63,560 nt of DNA from Bacteroides sp. Lineage in GTDB: Bacteria > Bacteroidota > Bacteroidia > Bacteroidales > Muribaculaceae. The position numbers and the translations under genes are program-made. The stretch lies in the NCBI GenBank assembly GCA_014801875.1, contig JAAVDJ010000010.1, positions 70,986 to 134,545 of the forward strand. The letters are read 5' to 3'. Under the pieces are notes generated by a model. That model made no database searches and was not told where the DNA came from. It saw nothing but the letters and a program-made list of their open reading frames with translations. Of this stretch, positions 1 to 7,998 are shown in pieces (the stretch's first letter is position 1; every line of letters starts with the position of its first letter).

Positions 1-374
1 GCCTCAAACGGAGCAACTTCATCAGGGGTCAATATGTCCGTCTCATCCTCCTCGTCGGCCAACTCAATTGCTTCAAAAGCCTCAAAAGGAAGATTCACCT
101 GAGTCGCAAGCTCTTTAGAAGCAACGAAAACAACGCGCTGATGAGCGGGAATCTCATACTCCTCCCCTGTCGCTACGTTCACACTTTTCCGGCTCTCCAC
201 CTCAAGCAACTTAAAAGAGCCGAAACCTTTGATTCTTACGCTCTCCCCCCGTTGGAGTTCTTCGCTAACCAATTCGAAGAACCTCTTGACAAAGGCCTCG
301 CAAACCTCCTTGCTCTTTCCCGTTGAAAGAGCAAGGAGGGCTGCGAGTTCGGAAGCCATTATCTTATTCTCCAT
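1..374 (-). CDS. HU/IHF-family DNA-binding protein with acidic tail (partial, C-terminus outside window)
   Basis: My translation of the minus strand from the ATG at 374 gives an HU-type fold: an N-terminal helical pair, then the beta-arm region with GFGSF near residues 49-53 and the arm ending in AHQRVVF near residues 77-83. HU proteins are small dimeric DNA-bending proteins of the nucleoid. After the HU core (about residue 90) the frame continues into a Glu/Asp-rich tail (ELADEEDETD), so this copy is longer than ordinary HU and runs off the left edge. The ATG overlaps the stop of the upstream HU gene by 11 bases, which suggests translational coupling. A second in-frame ATG lies 5 codons later at 359. 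Exact role (general HU versus specialised architectural protein) is not visible. Confidence 0.8.
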   Translation of the reverse strand, partial: MENKIMASELAALLALSTGKSKEVCEAFVKRFFELVSEELQRGESVRIKGFGSFKLLEVESRKSVNVATGEEYEIPAHQRVVFVASKELATQVNLPFEAFEAIELADEEDETDILTPDEVAPFE

Positions 375-645
375 GTCTGATTTTCTGTTTTAAAGCGGTT
401 GCCGGACGAAATGAAATCACGATTTTCGGGGGTACCAGCAGGCGATTCCCCGTTGCAGGATGCACAACAACCCTCTCTTGCCTTTTCTTAGGTTCGAAAG
501 CCCCGAAGCAAGGAAGGGAGACAGTGTCAAGCTGTGCCACCTTCTCACCTATCAAACCGGCAAGCGCCGATGTGAGGTTTTCCACCTCCTCTTTCGGCAG
601 CCCGAGGTCCGCTGAAAGAATTTCTGTAAATGTCTTATTGTCCAT
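364..645 (-). CDS. HU/IHF-family DNA-binding protein
   Basis: A 93-residue protein, the usual length of HU/IHF subunits. It shows the helical N-terminus (DNKTFTEILSADLG), the CFGAFE turn that corresponds to the GFG motif of HU, the beta-arm segment with VVVHPATGNRL, and a basic C-terminal helix (FRPATALKQKI). It should bind and bend DNA as a homodimer or as a heterodimer with the next gene, whose start overlaps its stop. It lies 29 bases after the mechanosensitive channel gene on the same strand, so the three probably form one transcript. It is more divergent than classic HU (Cys and Ala replace two of the usual Gly positions), which argues for a paralogue rather than the main nucleoid HU. 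Confidence 0.85.
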   Translation of the reverse strand: MDNKTFTEILSADLGLPKEEVENLTSALAGLIGEKVAQLDTVSLPCFGAFEPKKRQERVVVHPATGNRLLVPPKIVISFRPATALKQKIRHGE

Positions 646-674
646 AGTTGAGTATCATGCAGATTCAACATGCT

Positions 675-2252
675 TCATTCAGCCGGCACAGCGGGTGTGG
701 CGGGTGCAGCCGGATGGGCACCTCCTCCCGTGTTCGCTGACTGTTCGGGTGTGCTTTCCGGGGCGGCCGGCTCCGGATTGGAGACCGGTTGCATGGCCGC
801 AGGTTGCGGAAATGCTGATTGAGGCATGGGGTATGCAGGGTTTTCCGGCGAGCCTCCATTGTTGAAGAAGGGGTAAGGCATTCCGAACACCACGTCGGGA
901 TTCTTGCCGGGACAGATATATCCGTCTATGATTGTGTCGCGGCCTGAAGGACTCTCGTAGGTATAGAGATGGAAGCGATACAGCATGACGGCTATATGCT
1001 CGAAGACGGCACTCATAATTGCTTCATATGGAATCCATTTTGAGGTGGAGGTGAAGCAATAGACCTGTAGAGGAATGCCATAAGGAGTCTGGGGAAGAGT
1101 AGTGATGAAGCAGTCGTTTCCGTCTCCCGTGCTGGCGATATTTGGATTAGCATCAAGCCACATCTTCATATACGCACGGAAAACACCGAGATTGGTATCT
1201 ATCGATCCATCAGCAAGGCCCGCAGGATTGGCGGCGTTTTGTTCTTTCCCGGCCTTTCTCTGTGCAACTTTCTGCTCTATCCAGTTTTTCATCATCGGAA
1301 TCTTTGAGAATTCCTCAAGCAAAGCCTCGTCACAAGGCACCACGCTGTCGGCATCAATCATATACGACCGCTGGATGCGGCGCGTGTTGCTCTGTTGCAT
1401 GGTCCGGTAATTGGTGAAACCGTTGCTCACGAGATTGTAAGGGGGCAACGTAGTGGTGGTCTTATCCCAGTTCAGGACTTTTACCGCCGTAAGAGACACT
1501 TCAGTCACAGTTCCGTTGGCATCTCCGACTTTAATCCAGTCGCCGACGTGAAGGGAGTCGTTTTCAGAGAGCTGCACACCAGCGACAACACCGAGGATAC
1601 TGTCTTTGAACACCAACATCAATACAGCTGCGAAAGCACCAAGGCCTGCAAGGAGAGAACCGGGGGATTTATTGAAGAGAACAGCTACGATAATAATTGC
1701 AAAAATTATCCAAATCACACCTTTCACGAGCTGAGCGAGACCATTGAGGGGCAGATGTCGCTTATTGGCTCTCTCATTGATGTGTTTCCAGGTCACATTA
1801 ACAAGGAGAGTTATGCTGTTAGCTATAATATAGCAGATGTAAATCCATGTGAGGCGCGTGAGCCATGTGGCCACACTCATATGTCCGTTAAGGGTAATTT
1901 CTATAAATATCAGGAATACTATAGCCGGAATCAAACGTGAAGTTTTTGTAAAGAAACCCTCCTCCACGAGATAGCGGTAAATACTCATGTGCACGTGTGA
2001 CCCCAAATGTTTCATGAAGGCCATGACTATCCACTTCACGAGGTAGCCCACACCAATGGCAATAAGGAAAACCAAAGCTGCATAGACAACCGTGGTCATA
2101 GTCTGGTTATTTTCCAGACCAACAAGAGAAAGAAGAAAATGCACCACCTTCATTAAAAGATGAGCAATGGCGTATGTGCTCTCCTGTGCCGGCTCAGATA
2201 GCTCCATTTTCGGAATTGCAGCTGCCGCCTCATGAATCTCTTCGGGAATCAT
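675..2252 (-). CDS. MscS-family mechanosensitive channel, YbdG-like, with Pro/Ala-rich C-terminal tail
   Basis: 525 residues. Membrane segments are visible near residues 55-80, 107-121, 127-150, 178-194 and 202-230; the last is the Gly/Ala-rich pore helix followed by the MscS beta domain (VGDWIKVGDANGTVTEVSL, 236-254). The stretch NWDKTTTTLPPYNLVSNGF with the long soluble segment after it matches the YbdG (MscM) branch as I remember it, not the small MscS of E. coli. Such channels open on membrane tension and release osmolytes during osmotic down-shock. The last 60-70 residues are low-complexity Pro/Ala/Glu/Gln, absent from typical members and probably disordered in the cytoplasm. It is the first gene of a probable operon with the two HU-like genes. 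Confidence 0.88.
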   Translation of the reverse strand: MIPEEIHEAAAAIPKMELSEPAQESTYAIAHLLMKVVHFLLSLVGLENNQTMTTVVYAALVFLIAIGVGYLVKWIVMAFMKHLGSHVHMSIYRYLVEEGFFTKTSRLIPAIVFLIFIEITLNGHMSVATWLTRLTWIYICYIIANSITLLVNVTWKHINERANKRHLPLNGLAQLVKGVIWIIFAIIIVAVLFNKSPGSLLAGLGAFAAVLMLVFKDSILGVVAGVQLSENDSLHVGDWIKVGDANGTVTEVSLTAVKVLNWDKTTTTLPPYNLVSNGFTNYRTMQQSNTRRIQRSYMIDADSVVPCDEALLEEFSKIPMMKNWIEQKVAQRKAGKEQNAANPAGLADGSIDTNLGVFRAYMKMWLDANPNIASTGDGNDCFITTLPQTPYGIPLQVYCFTSTSKWIPYEAIMSAVFEHIAVMLYRFHLYTYESPSGRDTIIDGYICPGKNPDVVFGMPYPFFNNGGSPENPAYPMPQSAFPQPAAMQPVSNPEPAAPESTPEQSANTGGGAHPAAPATPAVPAE

Positions 2253-2964
2253 AGTTTAGTGTTGTTTTATGATTATGGTTTTGAAAATATGTGTCAGGTA
2301 ATATAGCTCTTTGGGAAGTGGTTCAAACTTTTTCCTTGCCAGGATTAAGCCGGATTTCGGTGGTGATTTTTTAGCTCGAAGAGGAAAGTTAGCTCGCTAA
2401 ACTTCCGATGAGATATAAATAAGCATCCCGAAAGATGGCTGAAGACGGGCAAAGAGGTCTCCTTTTTATAGAAATTCTTATAAAAATAGACAAGCCCGTG
2501 AAAAGGTTAAACCGACTTCATTAAATAAGTCTATTCTCTTTTTACAAAAATTAATTACTATTTGTTCACTCCTCATTCATTTTATTCCAATTTAACTGAA
2601 TAACGGCTGTCAGACCATTTTCTTGTTCGAATCACTAATATTTTGATTATGTCTGCCTTAATTTATCATTAATAAATTTTAACATTTACAAAAGTCGATT
2701 TTTGCACACGCAAATAGCCGATGTGCACAGTGTTTAAAAATATGTTGTAAAACATAAAAACGCTATATCGTATTGATAAATGGGAACTTAAAAAGTATTT
2801 TTTTGTATTTACAGATTATTTTTACAAAATTTAATTGAAAAATATTAGGAGAGAAAAGAGTAAAATTGTAATTTTGAGCAGACAGGAAACGGAAACCTTA
2901 AAATTATTTAAAGATTTCATCCGTTTCTTTCCCTTACTCTCGATAATAAAGAAAATACAGTATA
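2253..2964. other. Gene-free AT-rich intergenic region between divergent genes
   Basis: About 710 bases between the divergently transcribed channel gene and the LytM/LysM gene. I find no convincing coding frame; a 69-codon frame at 2835-3044 overlaps the hydrolase gene in another frame and looks like chance. An imperfect palindrome lies at 2383-2406 (arms 2383-2393 and 2396-2406). A TAATTTTG box at 2869-2876 could be the -7 element for the hydrolase, about 90 bases before its ATG, but no good TTTG sits 19-20 bases upstream. The rest is AT-rich sequence without visible structure. Confidence 0.5.
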
Positions 2965-3906
2965 ATGAATTTCTTAAGGAAAATAGCGACATTCTGCCTT
3001 CTTACATCTTTTGCGTTCGGAGCAGGCATGGCGCAGACAGTTAAAAGCAAATCTCCTCACTCTGACGCTCACCGTCAGCTACTGGCGAATCAGGCCAAGA
3101 ACAAAGACCAAATTCGTCTGGTGGAAAAAAACACTTTCATCGATCTCATCGATGATATCGAGCCTGAACCGGATATCTACACTGAAGGATGGAACAGTAA
3201 GTCGGTAAATCCTTTCAAGGAATCGGATGTCCCTAACCAGAAGGTCATTGACGTCACCGGCTACTACATGCCGCATTCCGGAAGAGTAACTTCCAACTAT
3301 GGTTATCGTGCGCGCTTCGGACGTATGCACAAAGGAATTGACATAGGAATCAAAAGCAACGATACCATCTATGCTGCTTTCGATGGCAAAGTGCGTCTTA
3401 CCAACTATGAGGCCAAAGGTTATGGAAACTACGTCATAATCCGCCACCCTAACGGTCTGGAGACTGTTTACGGCCACTTGAATAAAGCGCTTGTGAAACC
3501 CGACCAGGTTGTGAAAGCCGGACAGCCTATCGGCCTGGGTGGTAGCACCGGCCGAAGCACAGGACCTCACCTCCATTTCGAAACCCGTTTCATGGGATAC
3601 GCCATAAATCCTTCCGCAATCTTCGATTTCGCGAACCAGACGACCCATACGGATACTTATACTTTCGATAAAAAAACTTATACACAGGCCCGCAACTTTG
3701 CCCCGGCAAACAACCTCGCAAAGGGTGATGGCGAAAATCCGTACAAGGCTGCTGACTCTCAAAAAGATTCTTACACAGTCCGCAAGGGTGACACCCTCTC
3801 TTCTATTGCGAAATCTTATGGTCTTTCTGCTACTTCTCTCCGCAAAATCAACGGAATGACTGCATCGGATGTAATCAAAGTCGGACAGGTTTTGAAACTC
3901 AAATAA
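2965..3906 (+). CDS. Secreted peptidoglycan hydrolase: M23 (LytM) peptidase plus C-terminal LysM
   Basis: 313 residues. Residues 1-24 form a signal peptide ending at GMAQ. The M23 zinc metallopeptidase domain spans about 95-225, with the zinc and catalytic residues all present: H122 and D126 in MHKGIDIG, H171 in VYGHL, and H202/H204 in GPHLHFE. A LysM peptidoglycan-binding domain occupies 270-313 (YTVRKGDTLSSIAKSYGLS). The family cleaves peptide cross-links in murein, and with all ligands intact this one should be active rather than a degenerate EnvC/NlpD-like activator. It acts in the periplasm, attached to the wall through LysM. It is monocistronic: a long gene-free region precedes it and a strong bidirectional terminator follows. 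Confidence 0.92.
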   Translation: MNFLRKIATFCLLTSFAFGAGMAQTVKSKSPHSDAHRQLLANQAKNKDQIRLVEKNTFIDLIDDIEPEPDIYTEGWNSKSVNPFKESDVPNQKVIDVTGYYMPHSGRVTSNYGYRARFGRMHKGIDIGIKSNDTIYAAFDGKVRLTNYEAKGYGNYVIIRHPNGLETVYGHLNKALVKPDQVVKAGQPIGLGGSTGRSTGPHLHFETRFMGYAINPSAIFDFANQTTHTDTYTFDKKTYTQARNFAPANNLAKGDGENPYKAADSQKDSYTVRKGDTLSSIAKSYGLSATSLRKINGMTASDVIKVGQVLKLK

Positions 3907-3941
3907 TTTTCATAAGCTTATATAATTAAACTTGAAAAAGG

Positions 3942-3979
3942 AAGCGCATTGCCAAGATATCTTGGCAATGCGCTTTCTT
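3942..3979. terminator. Bidirectional terminator between the LytM/LysM gene and kdsA
   Basis: Perfect 15-bp stem (3942-3956 with 3961-3975) around an ATAT loop, followed by a T-rich run on the plus strand and preceded by an A-rich run, so it can stop transcription from both converging genes. Confidence 0.9.
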
Positions 3980-3998
3980 TTTCTCTCCGCTAAGTTTC

Positions 3999-4832
3999 TT
4001 ATATTTTGGAAGCCTCGTTATAAGCAAGACGCATTATCGTAAGTTTGGTCAGCACTTTCTCCATATCGTCAAGCGGAAGCATATTGGCTCCGTCGCTTTT
4101 CGCTACTGAAGGATTCCGGTGTGTCTCGATAAACACTCCGTCTGCTCCGGCTGCAATGGCTGACATGGCTACGGTTGAGATAAGGGTGGGTTTGCCACCT
4201 GTCACACCGCTCGACTGGTTAGGTTGCTGCAGAGAGTGGGTCGCATCTATGATGACCGGACACTTGCACGCCTCCTTCATTTCAGGAAAACCACGCATAT
4301 CCACAATCAAATCCTGATAACCGAATGTCGTGCCTCTCTCTGTGACAGAAACGTTGTCATTACCGGTCTCCCTAACCTTTTCCACAGCATAACGCATAGC
4401 ATCCGGTGCAAGGAATTGCCCTTTCTTTATGTTGACAAATTTTCCTGTCTTTGCAGCCGCCACAAGGAGGTCTGTTTGACGACACAGGAAAGCCGGAATC
4501 TGAAGAATATCCACATATTCCGCTGCAATGGCGGCCTCCTCCGGAAGATGGATATCTGTAACAACCGGTATGCCGAATGTGTGTTTCACTTTCTCCAATA
4601 TCTTCAGAGCTTTCTCATCGCCAATACCCGTGAATGAATCGATTCGACTACGGTTGGCCTTCCGGTAGCTTCCTTTGAAAACATAAGGAATACCAAGCCG
4701 ACTCGTTATCTCCATCACTTTCTCCGCTATATCAAGAGCCATCTTTTCCCCTTCTATCACGCAGGGACCCGCAAGCAGGAAGAAGTTGTCATCCTCTCCA
4801 CTGCGCAGATATGTCTTTATGTCTGTAGTCAT
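3999..4832 (-). CDS. kdsA: 3-deoxy-8-phosphooctulonate synthase (KDO-8-phosphate synthase)
   Basis: 277 residues, the normal length. KdsA condenses phosphoenolpyruvate with arabinose 5-phosphate to give KDO-8-P, the precursor of the inner-core sugar KDO of lipopolysaccharide. Recognisable blocks are the N-terminal LLAGPCVIEG, FKGSYRKANRSR (substrate-binding), the central DILQIPAFLCRQTDLL, VTERGTTFGY, DATHSLQQPNQ and the C-terminal GVFIETHRNP. It is an aldolase-type TIM barrel and acts in the cytoplasm. It follows rsmE by 18 bases on the same strand, so it is probably the last gene of a MFS-rsmE-kdsA transcript. Confidence 0.97.
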   Translation of the reverse strand: MTTDIKTYLRSGEDDNFFLLAGPCVIEGEKMALDIAEKVMEITSRLGIPYVFKGSYRKANRSRIDSFTGIGDEKALKILEKVKHTFGIPVVTDIHLPEEAAIAAEYVDILQIPAFLCRQTDLLVAAAKTGKFVNIKKGQFLAPDAMRYAVEKVRETGNDNVSVTERGTTFGYQDLIVDMRGFPEMKEACKCPVIIDATHSLQQPNQSSGVTGGKPTLISTVAMSAIAAGADGVFIETHRNPSVAKSDGANMLPLDDMEKVLTKLTIMRLAYNEASKI

Positions 4833-4850
4833 ATATCTGAGTTTTTATTC

Positions 4851-5567
4851 TTAATCTTTAAGGCTATTGACCACGTGCGCGGCAGTCACTCCATAGAGGG
4901 CAGCTGTCTCCGTGCGTAATCGACTTTCACCGAATGTGACCGGCAAAAAACCTGCTTCAACAGCCATCTCCACTTCCTCCGGGGAAAAATCCCCCTCAGG
5001 GCCGATCATTATCACAACATCTTTACCGGGCGGACATGATTTTGCAAAACCTTTGCGGGGATAGACCTCGGAACAGTAACCGAAACAGCGGAAAGCTTCG
5101 CTATCCCTCTGCTCATTGATAAAATCCTTGATATTGACCATTGGAGAAAGCTCCGGAAGGATTCCCTTGAGACTTTGTTTCATGGCTGAGACCATAACTT
5201 TCTCCAGACGCTCCGGCTTCATGACCTTTCGTTCGCTACGAGCGCATTTCAAAAGCACTACACGATCTACACCTATTTCGACAATCTTCTCGAGAAGCCA
5301 TTCCATTCTGTCGGCATTCTTCGTCGGGGCTACAGCAAGAGTGAGCCTGAATCCCCAATGGGAAGGTAGCTCTTCCTCTTCCTGTATCTCCAGCATAGTG
5401 TGTTTTGGATGGGCCTCAACAATCACGCAACGGAAACGTTTCCCTTTTCCATCCACGACATATACTTCATCACCCTCTTTCATCCTAAGCACACGACAAC
5501 AATGTGCCGAATCTGATTCCGGCAAAGTGGAGGTGGTCAGAATATCGGGAGCATAAAACTGAATCAT
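4851..5567 (-). CDS. rsmE: 16S rRNA (uracil1498-N3)-methyltransferase
   Basis: 238 residues from the ATG at 5567. RsmE methylates N3 of U1498 in 16S rRNA using S-adenosylmethionine. The protein has the small N-terminal RNA-binding domain (starting IQFYAPDI) and a C-terminal SPOUT methyltransferase domain with the trefoil-knot motifs VVIMIGPEGDFSPEEV and LRTETAALYGVTAA. The frame extends upstream to 5612, but that longer start would overlap the end of the carrier gene and add 15 residues not seen in the family, so I use 5567. It sits between the MFS gene (25-base gap) and kdsA (18-base gap). Confidence 0.95.
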   Translation of the reverse strand: MIQFYAPDILTTSTLPESDSAHCCRVLRMKEGDEVYVVDGKGKRFRCVIVEAHPKHTMLEIQEEEELPSHWGFRLTLAVAPTKNADRMEWLLEKIVEIGVDRVVLLKCARSERKVMKPERLEKVMVSAMKQSLKGILPELSPMVNIKDFINEQRDSEAFRCFGYCSEVYPRKGFAKSCPPGKDVVIMIGPEGDFSPEEVEMAVEAGFLPVTFGESRLRTETAALYGVTAAHVVNSLKD

Positions 5568-5592
5568 TTCAAAACAACTGACTGTATTGAAC

Positions 5593-6930
5593 TTATAATT
5601 TTTCAATTTCAACCATTCCTCCGGGGTCTTCTCCTCCCAAAGTCTCTGCCTCTCTCTTTCCTATCGCTGCCCGGGAGTTATCACGGAAACAGAAAATAAA
5701 CAAAATGGCAACAACCAGCGCATAACCTGCGAAACATAACCAGGAAATTCTCCAACCCTCTAGTCTGGCCAAAGGATCAGTCTGAGAGAAGACAAAATGG
5801 TTTACTACTGTTTGAGCACCGTACGTTCCTATAGATGCGCCGATTCCATTGGTCATTATCATGAACAGACCTTGAGCACTGCTTCGCATTGAGGGGTGGG
5901 TCTGCTTATCCACATAAAGAGAACCTGAGACATTGAAGAAATCAAAGGCTATGCCGTAGACAATCATGGAGAGAATGAAAAGCCACACACCCATCCCCGG
6001 ATCTCCTATTCCGAAGAATCCAAAACGGAGCACCCATGCGAACATCGACATGAGCATCACCCCTTTTATTCCAAATCGCTTCAGGCATAAAGGTATAAGA
6101 AGGATACAGAGAGTCTCGCTCATCTGCGACAGAGAGATAAGGAAGTTGGCATTTCGTGCAAAATAATTGCCCGAATACTGAGGAATGTCCTCGAAACCGG
6201 AGATAAAGACGTTTCCATAGCTATTGGTGATCTGCAAGGAGACTCCCAGCAACATACTGAAAAGGAAAAAGACGGCCATTTTCCTGTCTTTCATCAGGGA
6301 AAATGCTTTCAGACCAAGTGCTTCGGCAAGACTCTTTGAATTGCCTCTATCTGTCGGACAATTCGGAAGAGTCAGGCTGTAGAGAGCGAGAATCACCCCG
6401 AAAACGCCGGATGTGAACAGCTGGGCATAGCTTGTCTGGAAATTGGTGAAGTTTACAAACAGCATCGCGCAAATGAAACCGATGGTTCCGAATACCCGTA
6501 TCGGTGGAAAATGAGTGACAGAGTCAAGTCCGGCACGAGCCAAAGCGGTATACGCCACGGAGTTGGCCAAACCAATTGTCGGCATATAGAACGCTACTGA
6601 GCAGGTGTATAACACAAAAAGCGGAGCGAATGCCACTTCCTGTCCGGACGTGGAACAGTAAAATCCGGCTCCAAACATGAAGCAAGCAGCAATTAGCTGG
6701 CAAAGAGAGAGCATACGTTGCGCGTTTATCCAACGGTCTGCAACAATCCCTATGACGGCCGGCATAAAAAGGGAAACAAGGCCTTGCACGAAATAAAACC
6801 AACCGATTTGCTCGCTTAATCCTACACGCGACAAATAGTTGCCAAGGGAGATAAGATAGGAGCCCCATACAGCGAACTCCAGGAAACTCATAGCCGAGAG
6901 CTTCGTTTTCAGTATTGATGTCTGTGTCAT
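5593..6930 (-). CDS. MFS carrier of the nucleoside:H+ symporter (NupG/XapB-like) type
   Basis: About 445 residues and roughly 12 hydrophobic segments. The N-terminal pattern (LEFAVWGSYLISLGNYL, then GWFYFVQGLVSLFMPAVIG and IADRW-type loop) is that of the nucleoside:H+ symporter family, as in NupG and XapB; substrate is inferred only from this resemblance. It would import nucleosides across the inner membrane. The longest frame starts at 6990, but a likely -7 promoter box (CAAATTTA on the plus strand, 6988-6995) covers that ATG, so the ATG at 6930, just before the first membrane helix, is the better start; 6972 is another option. It probably heads the operon with rsmE and kdsA, though it shares no pathway with them. 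Confidence 0.82.
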   Translation of the reverse strand: MTQTSILKTKLSAMSFLEFAVWGSYLISLGNYLSRVGLSEQIGWFYFVQGLVSLFMPAVIGIVADRWINAQRMLSLCQLIAACFMFGAGFYCSTSGQEVAFAPLFVLYTCSVAFYMPTIGLANSVAYTALARAGLDSVTHFPPIRVFGTIGFICAMLFVNFTNFQTSYAQLFTSGVFGVILALYSLTLPNCPTDRGNSKSLAEALGLKAFSLMKDRKMAVFFLFSMLLGVSLQITNSYGNVFISGFEDIPQYSGNYFARNANFLISLSQMSETLCILLIPLCLKRFGIKGVMLMSMFAWVLRFGFFGIGDPGMGVWLFILSMIVYGIAFDFFNVSGSLYVDKQTHPSMRSSAQGLFMIMTNGIGASIGTYGAQTVVNHFVFSQTDPLARLEGWRISWLCFAGYALVVAILFIFCFRDNSRAAIGKREAETLGGEDPGGMVEIEKL

Positions 6931-6987
6931 TCCAATGATGTTATGCGGTTTGCGTTTGTTCCTTGAGGCCATTACAGCCACCGACTG

Positions 6988-6995
6988 CAAATTTA
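6988..6995 (-). promoter_or_regulatory. Candidate -7 box for the MFS-rsmE-kdsA transcript
   Basis: Minus-strand TAAATTTG fits the Bacteroidota -7 consensus TAnnTTTG. No exact TTTG lies 19-20 bases upstream, so this is weaker than other promoters here. It sets the earliest possible start of the carrier gene. Confidence 0.45.
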
Positions 6996-7024
6996 ATAAT
7001 TAATCCTGAAACAACACCCTCCGA

Positions 7025-7690
7025 CTACTCCAAAAATTTTTTACGCGATAGAATGACAACCCCATCCTCATTTTTTTTCACTATCCCCTCCCTTTCCATA
7101 TTCTCAATCCAATTTTCTATCTTCCCGGTCGAAACACCACAATATTTAGATAAATTCTCTACACTTCCCTCTATTGAGATTCTGAGAGCCACCGGATCCG
7201 TTAGAATAGCCACCATCCTGCGCAAAATACCCGTTATATCCCCCTCAGCGAAGTTACTGACAGCCTCCGTAGGTCGTTGTGCCCTTAGACTGAGATAATT
7301 AAAGAAATTGAGCATATATATTTTATCACTATAAAGGAGATTTACATATTGCTCTTTCTTAAACTGCATAATGCTTGTGTTTCCGGAGGCCACGATTCTG
7401 AATGGATAACCGGTGGAGATTCCGAAAAGTCGGTCTGCTCCAAGCACACGTCCTGTGCCGCTACGTTCAACCACTGTAAGATCAAGCGATTCAAGCGTAT
7501 TACATATGTCCACCTCTCCCTTAATGATAAATTTTATCATCTTTACCTCTTCTCCGGGCGTTGAGATGAGCTCGCCGTCCGTATAATTATGGAATGATAC
7601 AGGAGTTTTTTCAAGAAACTGCGACACATGATCCTTCCCTACTCCTTTGAAAAGGGGGAGATCCATGATTGTCTCATACATTGTGGCCAT
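7025..7690 (-). CDS. Crp/Fnr-family transcriptional regulator
   Basis: 221 residues from the ATG at 7690. The N-terminal two-thirds is a cyclic-nucleotide-binding-type beta barrel (PLFKGVGKDHVSQFLEKT near the start, then VKMIKFIIKGEVDI and GRVLGADRLFG). The C-terminus holds a winged helix-turn-helix (VENLSKYCGVSTGKIENWIENMEREGIV). The frame opens upstream to 7747, but that part reads through the terminator of the tRNA gene, so the start must be internal (7690 or 7681). I see no cysteine cluster for an Fe-S centre, so redox sensing of the FNR kind is unlikely. The effector is unknown. It lies 94 bases upstream of the carrier gene on the same strand. Confidence 0.88.
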   Translation of the reverse strand: MATMYETIMDLPLFKGVGKDHVSQFLEKTPVSFHNYTDGELISTPGEEVKMIKFIIKGEVDICNTLESLDLTVVERSGTGRVLGADRLFGISTGYPFRIVASGNTSIMQFKKEQYVNLLYSDKIYMLNFFNYLSLRAQRPTEAVSNFAEGDITGILRRMVAILTDPVALRISIEGSVENLSKYCGVSTGKIENWIENMEREGIVKKNEDGVVILSRKKFLE

Positions 7691-7732
7691 ATATTGTTGG
7701 GTTTGATGTGATGGGTTGATAGTGGAGTAGAA

Positions 7733-7770
7733 ATAAAAAAAGCACAACCGACACTATTGCCAGTTGCGCT
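7733..7770 (-). terminator. Terminator after tRNA-Met
   Basis: On the minus strand a 13-bp stem including G-U pairs (7758-7770 with 7741-7753, loop 7754-7757) is followed by a run of T (7733-7740 on the complement). It lies right after the tRNA and stops its short transcript. Confidence 0.85.
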
Positions 7771-7775
7771 TCTGA

Positions 7776-7852
7776 TGGTAGCGGGATCGAGAATTGAACT
7801 CGAGACCTCCGGGTTATGAATCCGACGCTCTAACCAACTGAGCTATCCCGCC
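7776..7852 (-). tRNA. tRNA-Met (CAU anticodon), probably elongator
   Basis: 77 nt with an encoded 3' CCA. Cloverleaf read on the minus strand: acceptor GGCGGGA with TCCCGCT (G1-U72 wobble), D stem GCTC/GAGC, anticodon loop TTCATAA, T stem TCGAG/CTCGA. The anticodon stem has an A31-C39 mismatch where the two bases next to the loop should pair. It lacks the unpaired 1-72 position and GGG/CCC anticodon stem of the initiator found at 57507. A CAU anticodon could also be tRNA-Ile2 with a modified C34, which sequence alone cannot exclude. Confidence 0.88.
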
Positions 7853-7882
7853 GCGTTACGGTTTCGTTCCGTTTTGCGACTG

Positions 7883-7913
7883 CAAAGTTACAACTTTATT
7901 TTCATTCTGCAAA
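7883..7913 (-). promoter_or_regulatory. Promoter of tRNA-Met
   Basis: Minus-strand TTTG (7910-7913), 19 bases, then TAACTTTG (7883-7890). This exactly matches the Bacteroidota -33/-7 pattern and lies about 30 bases upstream of the tRNA 5' end. Confidence 0.85.
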
Positions 7914-7998
7914 ATTTTTCCGAAAAAATTTTCTTTTTTTGTCTCAAATCATCTGAGTCATCAACTCTTTCGCAACTATTATCCTCTATATAACATGG

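Noticed and set aside
2835-3044. A 69-codon ORF upstream of the LytM/LysM gene
   Set aside because: It overlaps the hydrolase in another frame and contains a -7 promoter box in its 5' part; composition is typical of AT-rich non-coding DNA.
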